From Powellomyces hirtus (lineage: Eukaryota; Chytridiomycota; Chytridiomycetes; Spizellomycetales; Powellomycetaceae): 64,000 bases of DNA. Below the pieces are notes generated by a model that ran no database searches, was not told the origin of the DNA, and was given only the letters and a program-made list of their open reading frames with translations. A program made the translations under genes and the position numbers. How positions within the stretch are numbered: position 1 is the stretch's first letter; each line of letters begins with the position of its first letter. Below, one piece after another: positions 44,094 through 55,873 of this stretch. The stretch is taken from assembly GCA_025526995.1 (NCBI GenBank), contig JAHLKG010000006.1:620001-684000 (forward strand). The letters are read 5' to 3'.

Positions 44094-44597
44094 AGTTGCA
44101 AGTCGGTGCGCTGGAGGGTAATCCCTTAGATGGCCAAGCTTAAAGGTGCAAGTAGCAAAGAGCAAAAGGTAGTGTATTGCCGATAGTATAACAAGTCTCT
44201 CATAAATCTCTCTCAGAGCAGGGGCGGGAGTAAAGAGCCCCCGGGCTTAAGAGTAAAATGGGTGAAGACAGCAGCGGCTCCAGAACAATGCGAAATGAAA
44301 GAGCCGTGCAAATGAAAGGAATGCAAGGGGTCTAATGTCACAATGCAAGGAGAACAATCGGAACCAAGTGGGGACCGTGCCATCAAATACGCGTGGTGGT
44401 AGAGGATTAATCATGGAACCGTGTGTCACTTAAGACGTGTAGGTGGCACAGTTTGTAGGTAGCAGAGTGATGAAAATAGCCATGTACCGTCCGAAGAATT
44501 GTGGATGGCACAGTACGATAGTGTCCAAAGTTGTAGAATAGAAGCAAAGGAATAAAGGATTCTGAGTGACCGGCCGGAGCTCCTTGGTATCCCCACA
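44094..44597 (-). repeat. Family 3 LTR (5' LTR of the split element)
   Basis: Boundaries are approximate at the inner end (AGTTGCAAG); the outer end is GGTATCCCCACA. Matches 25020-25496 plus 31262-31281. Directly followed by a family 2 remnant into which the element inserted. Confidence 0.75.
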
Positions 44598-45250
44598 TCG
44601 CTTTGCAAGCAACCCTTCACCTCAACATCTGCAAGCTGCAAAGCGCGTTCTTTGCTACTTATGGAGAACATCCTATTACAGCCTCTGCATCAGCGGAAAC
44701 AATGTTACTTTTCATGGCTACAGCCATGCTGATTGGAGAAACAACATCATTGATCGACGGTTGATCACTGGCTACCTTTTCTACATTGGAAATGCGGGCT
44801 CCGTCACTTGGGCTTCTAAGCGCCAACCCACCGTTGCTCTCTCATCTACCGAAGCTGAATACATGGCACTTTCCTTCACCACTCAAGAAACAATCTGGCT
44901 TCGCTCACTTCTGCAAAAACTCCAAATCCTCAAATATCTCAATGAAAATGCTTGACCCACAACAATCTATGAAGACAATCAGTCATGCATCTTGCTGGCA
45001 ATGAATCCCGTGCATCATGCCCATACCAAGCACATCAACATTCGACATCACTTCATCCGTGATCACATCGACAAGGAGATTCATCTGGAGTAGTTACCCA
45101 CCACTGAAATGGTTGCCGACTCACTTACAAAGCCTTTACTGGCCTCGGCATTCAAATATCATTGCAAAAACATGTGCATCAAGCACTACGACAACAGCAT
45201 CACGCCAATGACAAAAACGTACGTCACGGAGCTCCCGAATGAGTAAAATC
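44598..45250 (+). pseudogene. Family 2 RNaseH remnant, plus strand
   Basis: Reads FASNPSPQHLQAAKRVLCYL, GYLFYIGNAGSVTWASKRQP, STEAEYMALSF, IYEDNQSC, HIDKEIHLE then a stop, and ADSLTKPL, with TGA after NENA (about 44953-44955) and TAG after HLE. It is closely similar to the C-terminus of the element at 25905-30773. It is 5'-truncated by the family 3 LTR and followed by its own 3' LTR. Confidence 0.85.
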
Positions 45251-45285
45251 CCTTCATCACGGATCGATTGCTGGGACAGGGGGTG

Positions 45286-45656
45286 TATTGGAATGTTGAG
45301 ACTTGCGTACTCAACGTTTAGTCCTTACATTAGATCTTTCCTTGGATTCTCCGACTAGAACGTGTGACCACCATACCGGTAATGCTAAGAGCTGAATTGG
45401 ATCACGTGGGATCATGTGATTGAAGAAAAAGTAGATTAGAACGCTTGACAAGCAAAACATTACCGATAAGACTCAAGACATAAAATACATTCACATACAT
45501 TACATCTCCGTGCATCTGACAACGATACACCGTCATCTGCATCACAGAAGAGCTCTCCAACCCCCCCCCCCTTACAAAGTATACTGGAGGCCACATTGAA
45601 TTCGGCCAATCCTCTGCAATTCCAATAAAGTACTGGAAGTGCCGATATCTCCAATA
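45286..45656 (+). repeat. Family 2 LTR (3' LTR of the old copy)
   Basis: 371 bp with TATTGGAATG and TCTCCAATA ends, preceded by a purine tract ending GGGGGTG. It keeps the TA...TA termini and has diverged from the young LTRs by scattered substitutions. It holds a run of C at about 45560-45570. Confidence 0.85.
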
Positions 45657-45661
45657 CAGTT

Positions 45662-45928
45662 GTTACACAACACACCGGCAGTCCAACAAGCTGAACTGGA
45701 TCATGTGTCACCACGTGATTGAAAAAAAAAAGTGCTAGGTATGTTTGTTAAATGAACATTCATGTTTAACATCTTTAAGGCTTAAAATTTACATTCACAT
45801 ACATGAATGCCCTGGCATTTAACAACATTACATCATCATCAGCATTCACAGAAGAGCTCTGTAAACCCAAACAAAGGCCATACAAGCAGTCTGTTCAAAG
45901 TTTGACCATTCCCAATATCTCCAATAGC
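45662..45928 (+). repeat. Degenerate family 2-related LTR
   Basis: Shares CACCACGTGATTG, ACATTCACATACAT, GAAGAGCTCTGTAAACCC and AATATCTCCAATA with the LTR just before it, but is strongly diverged and shorter. Confidence 0.55.
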
Positions 45929-46235
45929 ATCCACTCAAGCTGAAAAGACCACTCAGAATTACTTTGCAAGAGTGTGCAATGGTGGCAAAGCCTCAGTGGT
46001 GTGCAAAATACTTTAGAAGATGATGTAAAACAAACCATTTGGACATGTATTATATATCTACGACCACATTGCAAGGTACTTCTTTCAATTAGTACTAAAA
46101 ATGTTGACCATACCACTTCTATCAACTACACTCTCTATTGTAGCTCCCTGGTTGCTGGGCTCTTTGTAGCGCAACCGTAAATACAGAACTTCTGCCGGTT
46201 TGCTCCACGTCCCATCGGGCTGTGGCCTTGCGTTG
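45929..46235. other. Intergenic stretch, nothing recognised
   Basis: AT-rich between the last LTR and the 3' end of the glycosidase gene. It probably holds that gene's 3' UTR; no feature is identifiable. Confidence 0.4.
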
Positions 46236-48430
46236 CTAAGCTGCCGAACGGGCTTCGGTGAGATTCCAAAGCTGATAGCCGGCAGTGCGGGCCTCGGTAG
46301 AGCAAGGCGCCACGCTTAATGCTGTTACGTCCCACTGTAAGCATAGCGTTGGACGAACGGTAGATTGAAACGTGGTGACTGTAGATTGTGATGAGACGAG
46401 CACCAGTTTCCACCGCGGAAGTTTGTTACAATCAAACCGCACGTCGCTATTCTGCGGCTTGGTCTTTCCTCCATCGTAGATACACTGCTGAGACCAGATA
46501 TTGCGCAGAGTCCACTGATCAGGGTACAGGCTCGACACCGAGAGCAGGTACTGATCGGGTTCGGTGGAGATTGTCGAATCATACGCTTCTCGGTCGTGGA
46601 ACAGATATTTTGTTTGATCGAACGCGCTGGCTATGGACGTTGTGAGCTTTCTTGACAGGTCGCCTACGACCTTTTTAGGCGCAGGAATGGGACCATATGG
46701 TCTCGAGTAGCGTGACTTGCGGCCCCGCCGCGACACGGCGCGGACTCGGTAAAAGAACTGGGCGTCTGGATCATCATCGGGAGCCGGGACGGGGTCCGAG
46801 AAGATGGCTTCACCTGATGGAACATTATCTATGACATTGTCGCCCACGGTGGTCCAACGTTTCGAGTTCCTTCCGCGGTTCGCTGGCGCACGCTGTACTT
46901 GATAATGGTCGGCCCACGCAACGCCTTGCCAGCGCAGATCACCACCCGATTCCGTATCCAGGATTGTCGGAGCTTTTCTGGGTGACGGGTATCCCGGTGT
47001 GTTCCGTCCCGCTATTTTAGCAGCATACTCGAACAGCAATGGAACCAAAGTCTCTGCCTCCGGACCAAAACCTGGTGGTCGCTCCGCCCATCCGGGCACG
47101 TGTAACGATTCCCATTGACCACCGTTCTCGCTGTGCGTATAGAATCCCCCTGCAGAGCTATGTCCCCGCAGGGACCAGATGAGAATGCCTGCCGAGACGG
47201 AGTCCAGGGTAGCGTCCAAGACAGTCTGGTAGTTGTCGAGCTTGGTGTAGAGTCCAAATTCGCCGCACCAGTACACCTTGTTGTAAGGTGCCAGAGCTTG
47301 GATGTCCTTGTTCATTCGTTTCAAATCAACTTTTGCGCCGAAATAGAAATGGTTGGAGAACATGTCGACAAACTGGGACGCTTTCACGGAGGGCTCAATT
47401 CTGTCTGGGTTCTCGCCAAACATTGTTCCATCCGCAACAAGAAGATGGGGCGCGAGAGATTTGACGTGGCCCGCAATATCAATAGTCCAGTCCGCAGAAG
47501 GCGGCTTGTCTTCCCAAGCGCCCAGTTCATTGCCTGTTTCAAGTGCCATGATCGTAGGATCGTTGCCATATCGTATGCCGTTGACTGTGTTGATTCGGTT
47601 CAGGAACGATGTTATGAAGCCCTGTTTGACGTTCATATAGTCAGCTACGAAAACAAGCCTGAACATGTAACTTCTCATTGACACCAACTCTGTACCTTGA
47701 AAGCAAGTCGTACGCCCTGATCTTCGTAGAACGTTGACCACGAGCGGTTCCCGCCGCACAAGTACGCAAAATCACCCCAGTTGCCGAACCAGTCATTCTT
47801 GGGATTGCCTTCGTCATCATACCATTCATTGTTTACCAGAGGCACCACAAGCTTGACTTTTCCTGTCGACCAGAAGGTGTATGTCAGAATTTGCCCCGGA
47901 ATGTGTTCCAGGTGGGGTTTGCCGACCACGTACTCTTTGCTGCATAAGCCAAGACATAGTCCATGGTTGCGAAAGCATCCTCATTGTATTCCCTGCAACC
48001 GGAGATGTGGTACACGCTGTTCGAGTTCAGAGTGCTCTCTGGACGCAGCGAGAGTTTGCAGTGAGATGTTCGAACACGCGTAACGCTATTTTTGAAAAGC
48101 CGGGAACTTACTTATTCCAAGAGGCATTGTCCTTCCGACAGGATTAACTTGTCCCGCCAAGGTATCAATAAGATCCTCGATATCAAACGTATCGGGGAGT
48201 ACAAAGTTGTCTCCCTTATCGCCAGTCAACAGAAGCGATGGCACATTGTAACTAACGAATCGAAACGGTTTGCCCTTGAAATAAAGACCATTGCCACTCC
48301 GGATGACTCGATGGCGAAGTTCATCGTGTTGTATAGATTCAGAAGAAGCCAAGGCCAGGCAGCCTGCCAAGAGTAGTAAAACAAGACGCATGACTCGCGT
48401 TGTTTTCTTGAGAGCTTTTTTGGATCGCAC
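46236..48430 (-). CDS. Secreted GH5-like glycoside hydrolase (mannanase/cellulase superfamily)
   Basis: Four exons, 48430-48112, 48038-47934, 47862-47696 and 47621-46236 (658 aa), with introns of 71-74 nt. A hydrophobic signal segment (MRLVLLLLAGCLALASS) starts at residue 14, so the true start may be 48391. The TIM-barrel part has FVSYNVPSLLLTGDKG, then ETGNELG with the likely acid/base E229, and WCGEFG with the likely nucleophile E318. These match the NE and GEFG motifs of GH5-type beta-mannanases. A fibronectin-III-like segment follows (ADHYQVQRAPANRG, FFYRVRAVSRRG), then a Cys/Trp C-terminus resembling a ricin-type beta-trefoil (QQCIYDGG, TLCLQWD, YQLWNL). It probably acts on cell-wall or plant beta-glycans outside the cell; substrate is not certain. 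Confidence 0.85.
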
Positions 48431-49376
48431 GAGAAAGCCGGCACCCGATGCTCTTCCCGCTCTTATAGAATAGCTGGTTGAAGGTTGAGGATATGACGCG
48501 TATGTCGGGGCTACTGGCTCCAGTGAAAAGGACCGGGCGGGTGATGTCCGTATAAGATCGGCTATAGAAGCTTTCGAAGCGGGGGAAACACGTTCACGGA
48601 AGCATTCCGGAGGGTTGCAACGCGTAACGCGTCAGCTTGCTGACCAAGCGTGAGTAGAATTCTCCTGACAACACCACAGCCTTTACATGAAGTAAGCCAT
48701 ATGACAGTCAGCGGTTCAAGTACTCGTGGTTTGACCGTGATGACTTATTTACGGATCCTACTCTGCGCTCGTTATGACAGCTGGGACAATTACCTTCTCT
48801 TTGGTGGCTTTCTTTTCTTTTTCTATAACTGGTCGTAGTATCGGCTAGTGTGCTTCATTTCTATGATGGTTGAAGCACCCTCACGTTTAGTGGGAGGATC
48901 AAAGGTCAGACCGTAGCAGAAACCAGGTGCTTTTGCTATTGTTGCGTCCAGCCATATGTGCGCGAGACTGCTCGTTACCACCATTCTAAACTAATATCAC
49001 AGTGACCTACAAATCCAGCCCTTCCACATGGTTTGATCGCATCAATCAGAGCATAGAATTGTGATATCAGTAGAAGGTGCTGATCATCCAAAAACATTCT
49101 TTTCCGATTATGTCAGCGATGCGGCGTCGGAGTCTATGACAATTGCCAGCTCAGAGGGGTCAACTGTCGGAACCTTCATGCGACACATCTACGAAGAGAC
49201 TTAAAAGCGGTTGCAGCTAACAATAAATCATGCCAATACCTTTCAACCTCTCCACAGCACTTCTGGTCTATCTGCTGATCATGGGACTCAGAGGTATGCA
49301 ATGGTTTTAAACCGCCATACTTTGATGAAAACGTAGAAAGGCTGAAAACAGCCACTACAAAGCCGCTGTCCGCAGT
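48431..49376. promoter_or_regulatory. Intergenic region with paired ACGCGT boxes
   Basis: Upstream of the glycosidase (minus) and of the small plus-strand gene. Two MluI-type ACGCGT hexamers lie at 48620-48625 and 48627-48632, with another near 48496. ACGCGT is the binding site of MBF-type cell-cycle factors in yeasts; function here is a guess. A possible first exon (ATG at 49230, hydrophobic, then GTATGC) does not join the 49377 frame in phase. Confidence 0.4.
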
Positions 49377-49742
49377 ATGTATCCCGGACTCTACATCTAT
49401 GACGAGAAAGACCATCGGTGCCGGGACGGCAGCTGGCGCCCATTCAAGATAGTTTGGGACAGATCCTATACTTTCCAACGCGCAAAGTGGCACACGAGCA
49501 TCAACACTGGCAGAAAAGCGCACAATACATGGGTCCCATTCTGCCAAGTAGTCGATATGGCCAAGCTTGGTTCCGGACTCAACCCAAAGCAACAAGAAGA
49601 GGTAGAAGACCTTTTTCAAAGACTCGAGTTTGAACGGGGGAGGGAGCAAGACGAGGGCGACCGACGCCGTGAGCCTCGACACACAAGGCCAGTCGAGACT
49701 GAAGGCGAAGACGGCACGTATTACGACGATTTTGACTTTTAG
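49377..49742 (+). CDS. Hypothetical protein (121 aa minimum)
   Basis: From ATG 49377 to TAG. The frame stays open upstream to about 49330, so an upstream exon is likely. The product begins MYPGLYIYDEKDHRCRDGSW, has a charged middle and ends in an acidic Asp/Tyr/Phe tail (YYDDFDF). I do not recognise the family. The minus strand also has a 203-codon frame here, but its composition looks like an antisense shadow. It converges with the AP-1 gamma gene, whose stop is 164 bp away. Confidence 0.45.
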   Translation: MYPGLYIYDEKDHRCRDGSWRPFKIVWDRSYTFQRAKWHTSINTGRKAHNTWVPFCQVVDMAKLGSGLNPKQQEEVEDLFQRLEFERGREQDEGDRRREPRHTRPVETEGEDGTYYDDFDF

Positions 49743-49906
49743 AGGAGGTACAGTCAGGCAGTCGGTTGGATTGCACAGTTCACACATTGACCCTCAATGT
49801 TGACTGCCGCCAGCTAAAATGAAGCGGCTTAAAGCCGACTCTGAAGCGCAGATGATGAAGATGCGGTCGAAATATTGAATTCAGTACAATGAGGAGAAAG
49901 GGTATT

Positions 49907-52900
49907 TCACGACCAAAGGCTGGAATCGAACTGTGAAAACTCCACAATATCCTCGACCTGTTGCTGGCCCCCGATATTGTAGACAACCTTCAAACGCAGT
50001 CTCACGGTGACCTGTAGTTTAGCGCATAGAATTAGTCCATGAGCTGGAACAATGGGGTATCTTTCATGTACACTGACATACCTTGGTTGGATTGTCTATC
50101 CTCATGCTTTGCGAAGCGGACCCACCTGGCGAAATAGCATTGGAGCTCTGAGGGTGCATTGTGATTTGAAGGGACTGTGACCGGATCACAAGGTTAACAT
50201 GCGTTGATAATCGTGGAGATCGTATCTAACACCTACCCGAGGTACCGCGACCTGAACGGCAACATCTGATAGTGCGGACATTCCATTGTTCTTCATATCT
50301 GCAGCCACATTCATCGAGTTGCCGTCCCGGGTAGCGTTTAATGTGACCTTGAAGCCATTTTTGTCATATGCGACATACGCTTTAGGAGCGGATGGTGAAA
50401 CCGCACCGCCAAGTCCAAAACCATTAGATCCAAGCCCACTGGATCCGAAAAGATCACCAAGCGGATCTTTCGAGGCAACCGTTGATGATCCTAAATTGGA
50501 GCTACTTGGTGTTTGAGGAGTCATAGCGGGACCTCCACCGAATAAGTCTCCCAGGAGGTCCGATTGATTGCCCGGCGGGGCATAGAATGACTGCTGAGCA
50601 GAGACTGTGGGTTTAGCCGGAGCGGGGCCTCCCAGTCCTATATCACCCAGCAGATCCAAGATGTTCTGACCATAGTTGAGTCAGTCATGACTAACAACCA
50701 GACGATATATTTACACATTGCAATGTCAAAACTACTTACGTTACTTGCGGGAGCCGCAGGTTTGCTGCTTGATGTCCCGCCGAAGACAAGATTGTACAGA
50801 TCATTGCTCTGCCCTGAGGCTGAGGCACCCGCGCCACCGGACACAGTCAAGCCTAACAAATCGTTGCCAAGGCCACCCACGAGATCTGGTTGGTGGTTAG
50901 ACGCAGCCGACGCTTCTAAAACCACCGCATACGATGCGGGCCTTTAGATCTGGTTGTAAGGAGACAGGACATTTCTTCGACATACCTGCGCTGGTTGGTA
51001 CTCCCGTTCCTTTCTTGGCCTCCTCCTTAGCCGCACTTTCCAACACAGGAATGCGCTCCAGAAGCGCCGTCCTGTCGGCATCATTGTCAGCCTACCATCA
51101 GAATTTCATCACTAGCCGCGACAGGTGTACCTTGCGTCTCTATCTAGGTTCAACAGCTGCTCAAATTCAACTGAGCGCTGTTGGAGCTCAAGTTGAGCGT
51201 TAACCTTGTACTTGGTGAGCAATGCCTTTATTTGGCTATAGAGAATGAAATGAATCAGATTTCGTGGTTACAAAAAGTTCCTGACGATGGTCCCCTTACT
51301 TGACGGTTGACTCTTGGTTGAAGCGGCTTGTCAACTTGACAAGAGTGGTCATTGTGTATTCCTTGACAAGTTCAGTGGCATATGGTCCCTTGAGCATTTC
51401 GCCGATCATCTCAACAACCTCTTGCTCTGACGGCGCGACCTGATACTGACTCTGACTGCTGAGGTCAACGTTTCCCCCAGTCTGAGCAATTTCTTCCTCG
51501 TCTCCTCCAAGTGTTCCCGACGTGCCTGACACCAGAATATCGCCAAACTCCCCAACACACCAAACTGTGGCCTGGACGAGTCCCTCTTGCGTCATGGCCT
51601 TTTCCCCTTCATTTTTGACAGTGTTGTACAATTTGCGCACTGCATATTGCTGGAGTTCCGGTGGCGAGGTCGTCACCAATTTGATGAAGTGGTTCACGAC
51701 AGTTTGGTCAACAAAAGCTCCAGCCACGCGGAGTACGCGGCAAACCGTGTCGACCTCCCATCGCTTGTTGGGGCGGTAACGGCCAGCAAAATCGCAAATG
51801 CGAATGGCGACGGAGTTTTTGGCATCGCCCTCGCAGACCTCAAGGAAGCTCAATAGCTCCCGTGTGAGAATGCGAATGTTCTGGGTGTTGATGAGGAAGA
51901 ATGAAAGATCAAGTGCTCGACGACGGATTGAGATGTCGCCGTCTCGAAGGCATTCCAAGATTGTAGCTCTATGACGTTGCAATGCGGACGCGTCGGTTGT
52001 CGTGTTCTGCGACGTCTTTGTCAGTGTCGTCAGTGCCACGTATCGGATGTTATTGTCCCGGTTCGACAAAAAGCGTCCAAGGATGTTGATAGCCAAAACT
52101 CGCAAGGAGCTCTCGCTCTCTATTTCCATGATTGTCAACACCGCTTCATAGAGAATGGCGTTTCCCACGTTCTTTGATGCTTCCGTATTTGTGGCAACCT
52201 GTCAATCACGGATGTATCAGTGAACCAAAGCCAGGCCCAATCAGGGGACTATTCGTGCGAACCTGCGCAAGCACGTCGTTCATCGCTTCGCTCGCTTCAG
52301 CATCCCCTTTCCCGAGAATACGCATCAGACGTAGCACTTTTACTTGTACAAAAGGATCCGTAATGCCATTGACATCGTGCTCTGGACTGAACCCAGCAGT
52401 GACGAGGTTCTTCAAGTGTCGAACGAGGGTGCCTACTGAGTGCTAACAATGGAGCCATTTAGCGACTCAAACTCTCCCCGGTTTGTCGCGCAAAACCGAT
52501 CCTTACAGCTCGTAGATCGACGAGTATTTCGTCGCTCATTTTGCACATCTCGGTAAGAAGCGTTACTCCGGTAAGCAGCACTCCGTGATTTCGTTCATTG
52601 AGCAGACTCTTTGCCCGGGACACGAAATTCTCCATGAGGTCAGGAACTTTGCGAACCACACGAAGGGCGCACAACGCCGCTTTCTTTCTTATATAAGTGT
52701 TGGAGCTAGCAAGCAATCGCTCCACTTCTCCCGACAAGTCTCGCGCCATTTCAGCCGAGGAGATGTTCCCCAACGTGCAAAGGGCTAATCCGACAATGAA
52801 CATATTGGCACTGTTCATGTCACTGTTGAAGGCGTCATTTCATAAGCATATGTTCTACTGCATAGCCAAATGACGCGAGCACAGTACTAACTTCTTCAAG

Positions 52901-53375
52901 GAGTTTGTGACCAGAGTCAAGACCTCTTGATTCTCATCAAGCAGTAGCATGATACCGAGATACCCAAGTCGTTTATCAGCAAAGCGCGGTGATGCCACTG
53001 ATGGTGAGAAACAAATTATCAGTTCCCGTCCCATATAAAGTCGGACGCCCGCCTCCGCTAATTAGATGCTTCTGTCTTCCATGCGTCCGCACCGCGCGAT
53101 TTGTCTTATTGGCACAGAAGCTCGTTTGACAGCTTACCCAACTTTAGGCATTCGATTTGTCCGAAATGCGCAGGGTACCCAAGCATATGAATGTACAAAA
53201 GCTTGGCAACATTCATATGCCTCACATCAACGTTCTCTTCCTTGAAACTCGTCCGGAGATGAGCACTTTCTTTTGCGATGACAGCCCTCTCGTCCGCTGC
53301 TGTTTTGCAGCTGCGAATGGCCTTGATGAGGTCCTTTAGGCGGTAAGCCCCCAGGCGCGGCAGGTACTTGTCCAT
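49907..53375 (-). CDS. APL4: AP-1 complex subunit gamma (gamma-adaptin)
   Basis: Eleven exons: 53375-53138, 52997-52892, 52822-52507, 52442-52263, 52198-51300, 51235-51131, 51071-50986, 50915-50740, 50665-50237, 50174-50082 and 50011-49907 (910 aa). It is the large subunit of the AP-1 clathrin adaptor at trans-Golgi and endosomes. The adaptin trunk starts [20 protein letters not shown] and contains [34 protein letters not shown] and RYVALTTL, and extends to about residue 615. A Gly/Ser/Asp-rich hinge carries [14 protein letters not shown] motifs, a plausible clathrin-binding segment. The gamma-ear domain (about 785-910) has [20 protein letters not shown] and ends [20 protein letters not shown], as in GAE domains that recruit accessory proteins. 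Introns are 59-140 nt. Symbol by analogy with yeast. Confidence 0.95.
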
Positions 53376-54719
53376 TGCCCGCTGGATCTGTTGAGTGTGG
53401 GAAGACAGGACGGCGAGTGGGTTTGTGGGTTAACACGCGGGAGTGCGAGCGGATGCTGTGATGGTGATTGGGCCAATGCTGGAATCCCCGATGTGTTCAA
53501 GGTGTCGAAAGTGATGACCCGAGCGAGAGCTGGCGGCCGGCGGTCAAGTAAGCAATGTCGTACAAGCGATATGCCAGATATAGTAGGGGCTTCGTCTGGC
53601 ACGTGTTGCGATGGGGCTTAATATGGGGCTTTCAATGGATTCCATAAAGCATTTCTTCTCTTCTGACTCCATTGTGTGGATGATGTAACTATCGATACTA
53701 TGTGCTGGTGGTGGGACATGGAACAGCGGGCCATGGCTGCATAATAAGATAAGACACGACCTCTCTTTCATGCTCCTGTCAATTCTTTCTGCTTCAAGAA
53801 CGGGATTCTGATAACGATTGCTACCAAACGTGTGGCTATAGAATGGAGCTACAAGTGACTGTGACTCTGAGGCTTATCGTTTTTGCAAGGGGTACTACGG
53901 TACCGGGTGCGTGGTTCGAGTGAGCGATTGGGTGGGCGGTCGGTACTTGAAGGCCAAATCAGCTGCCTTGGCATTGCCGCATCACGTCAAAGTTTCTTGC
54001 TGATAATAGTACGCGTGACTTGCTATCTGATTTGGCCGTGATTGATAAACTCAATTAGACTTGGCCACTCACCACACACAAGGACCCGGGACGGCGGGAC
54101 AAGACAGCGGGAGAGCCACTGCCAGGCAACAAACAGCCAACGTGTCTTTTGAAAACCGAATACCCAACTCGCCAACCAAACCCCCTTGAATGAGTCATGC
54201 ACTCAATCAGCATCATCATTGTAGTGGCCGCTAGCCGTTCCCCATTTCCCGGCATGTGGTATCCGACTGACTGACGTTACTGAAGTCACCCCAAGGCAAG
54301 TTGTCAAGTTCTTTCGCGTTGACGCCGTTCCGCGCTCAATGGTTGCTGAGTAGTATAAAGTCCGCCGGGGGTGCCCGCTTCCCCCCCCCCCCCCCCCCCC
54401 CCCCTCCTTCCCCTCCCTTTTCCTTTTCGCTCCTCTGCTTCCCGCCCTCAAACTTTGTGTGTGTGCGTGTGCATATCATATCATAGCACATCACATCCTA
54501 CCCGCCGACCTCGTACACATCGATCATTTCCTATAAAGACAGCTTGTGGACCTCGCTCGCTCGCTCGCTCTCGCCCACTACACCGAACCAAACACACCCC
54601 TCTTTGGGCTCTTCTCGCTTACGCTTTCCCGTCACCGTCAAATTATCGCCGCCACTTGCGCCGACGCACAAACCTACCCACTTTGCCAACCCTCGTTTTC
54701 TCTCACAAACCGAGCAAAA
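53376..54719. promoter_or_regulatory. Divergent intergenic region with C24 run and TATA box
   Basis: Separates AP-1 gamma (minus) from the 54720 gene (plus). The plus side has a TATA-like AGTATAAAGTCC near 54351-54362, then an uninterrupted run of 24 C at 54381-54404, a long C/T-rich leader, and a GCTC microsatellite at about 54553-54572. No other coding exon is evident. Confidence 0.6.
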
Positions 54720-55304
54720 ATGTCACGAACGCTCTTTGGCAGCTGTTCCCAATCCAACCTCTTCTTCCCCCAAAGCGCTGCCTCCAACAAAGGCTCCAAA
54801 TCCCAACCCACCCCATTCGCTTTGTCCTTCCTCCCGCCCACCAAACCCTCATCCCACCCTCTCATCCTCCTCAACCCGGACGCCGCCCACCAGGCCATTC
54901 CCATGGGAATCCTCTCGTCGGACGAATCCCACCTCTCTCCTCCCGCGCACGACGTCCAGGTCCCCATTGTGAAAATCGAACCGTTTGTTCATATGCGCAA
55001 TGTCGGAGGCGTGTTCCTCCGGCCTGCTGATGCCGACGACCTGAGCTTGGCACCCATGGGAGAGGCCGACACGGTCTACGGACCTGTTCAGAGGTACTCT
55101 TCCGTCCAAGCCATCATCTTTGGTCGTGAAACCTCCATCGAAAACGTGTTCGAGCTCCCCGCCGCCTTCAACAACACTCAGTACTCGGAAGGCATCATTG
55201 GAATCGACACGCTCCGTTCCCTCGGCCTCAGCGTCGCTGTCGATCGCGGCATGGTCTACCTGCAGGATCCCGAACTTAGCGAGTACTCGGACCACAAGTT
55301 CTGA
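54720..55304 (+). CDS. Uncharacterised single-exon protein (194 aa)
   Basis: Chosen start is ATG 54720 in AAAAATGTC context, after the C/T-rich leader; the frame is open upstream. The N-terminal third is Ser/Pro/Lys-rich and probably disordered. The C-terminal two-thirds look folded (VPIVKIEPFVHMRNVGGVFL, VQAIIFGRETSIENVFELP, IIGIDTLRSLGLSVAVDRG). The IIGIDTLRSLG stretch recalls the late hydrophobic-Gly motif of retropepsin-like folds, but no D[ST]G catalytic motif is present, so I assign no function. The strong TATA and leader suggest high expression. It converges with condensin subunit 1. Confidence 0.65.
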   Translation: MSRTLFGSCSQSNLFFPQSAASNKGSKSQPTPFALSFLPPTKPSSHPLILLNPDAAHQAIPMGILSSDESHLSPPAHDVQVPIVKIEPFVHMRNVGGVFLRPADADDLSLAPMGEADTVYGPVQRYSSVQAIIFGRETSIENVFELPAAFNNTQYSEGIIGIDTLRSLGLSVAVDRGMVYLQDPELSEYSDHKF

Positions 55305-55873
55305 GAACCCACATGTTCTTGCCTCCCCACCGCTCCCCCACAGCGGGACATACTCTCGTGACACAACTCTCTCACGCTATAAGATGATACCCAAACACTT
55401 GAGAGTTCGACACACACAGCTGCTGCTGAGCGGCACGCCCCACATCCATTCCACATTATTTCGTCTGTATATGCTTTTTCTTCCGCACTCTCTTTAATTG
55501 TCCGGCGGCTGTTGGGACCACCCTCTTTTCCTCCCCGTATGTCTGTCGTCATCTGTCGTCAGTATCATCACATGGCTCCCCTCCCCTGTGTACAAAATAT
55601 CTCATCCAGTAGTAAATGCAAACCTCCGTCCAGCGTCCGCGAAAATAATATCTGATTTCGCCAACGTCTTTCGTGCTTCACGCGTTTGTTGCGTTCCTTT
55701 CTTTCATTTGCTGCACTGAGGCGCGCAGCATCAACATATCCGGTTTGGAAGTGCGCTGGTCTACCATCACCTCACTGAAAATCATATACACGTGCCTTTA
55801 TATACACAGGACAAAGAGAGTCCTAAAATACAATACATCACAGAGGGCAGTGTTCCAGGTCATCGCCAGGTTC

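Noticed and set aside
48112..48430. Upstream methionine of the glycosidase as a certain start
   Set aside because: The signal peptide fits better from the methionine at 48391; both remain possible.
49176..49787. 203-codon minus-strand frame
   Set aside because: Overlaps the more protein-like plus-strand frame; looks like its antisense shadow.
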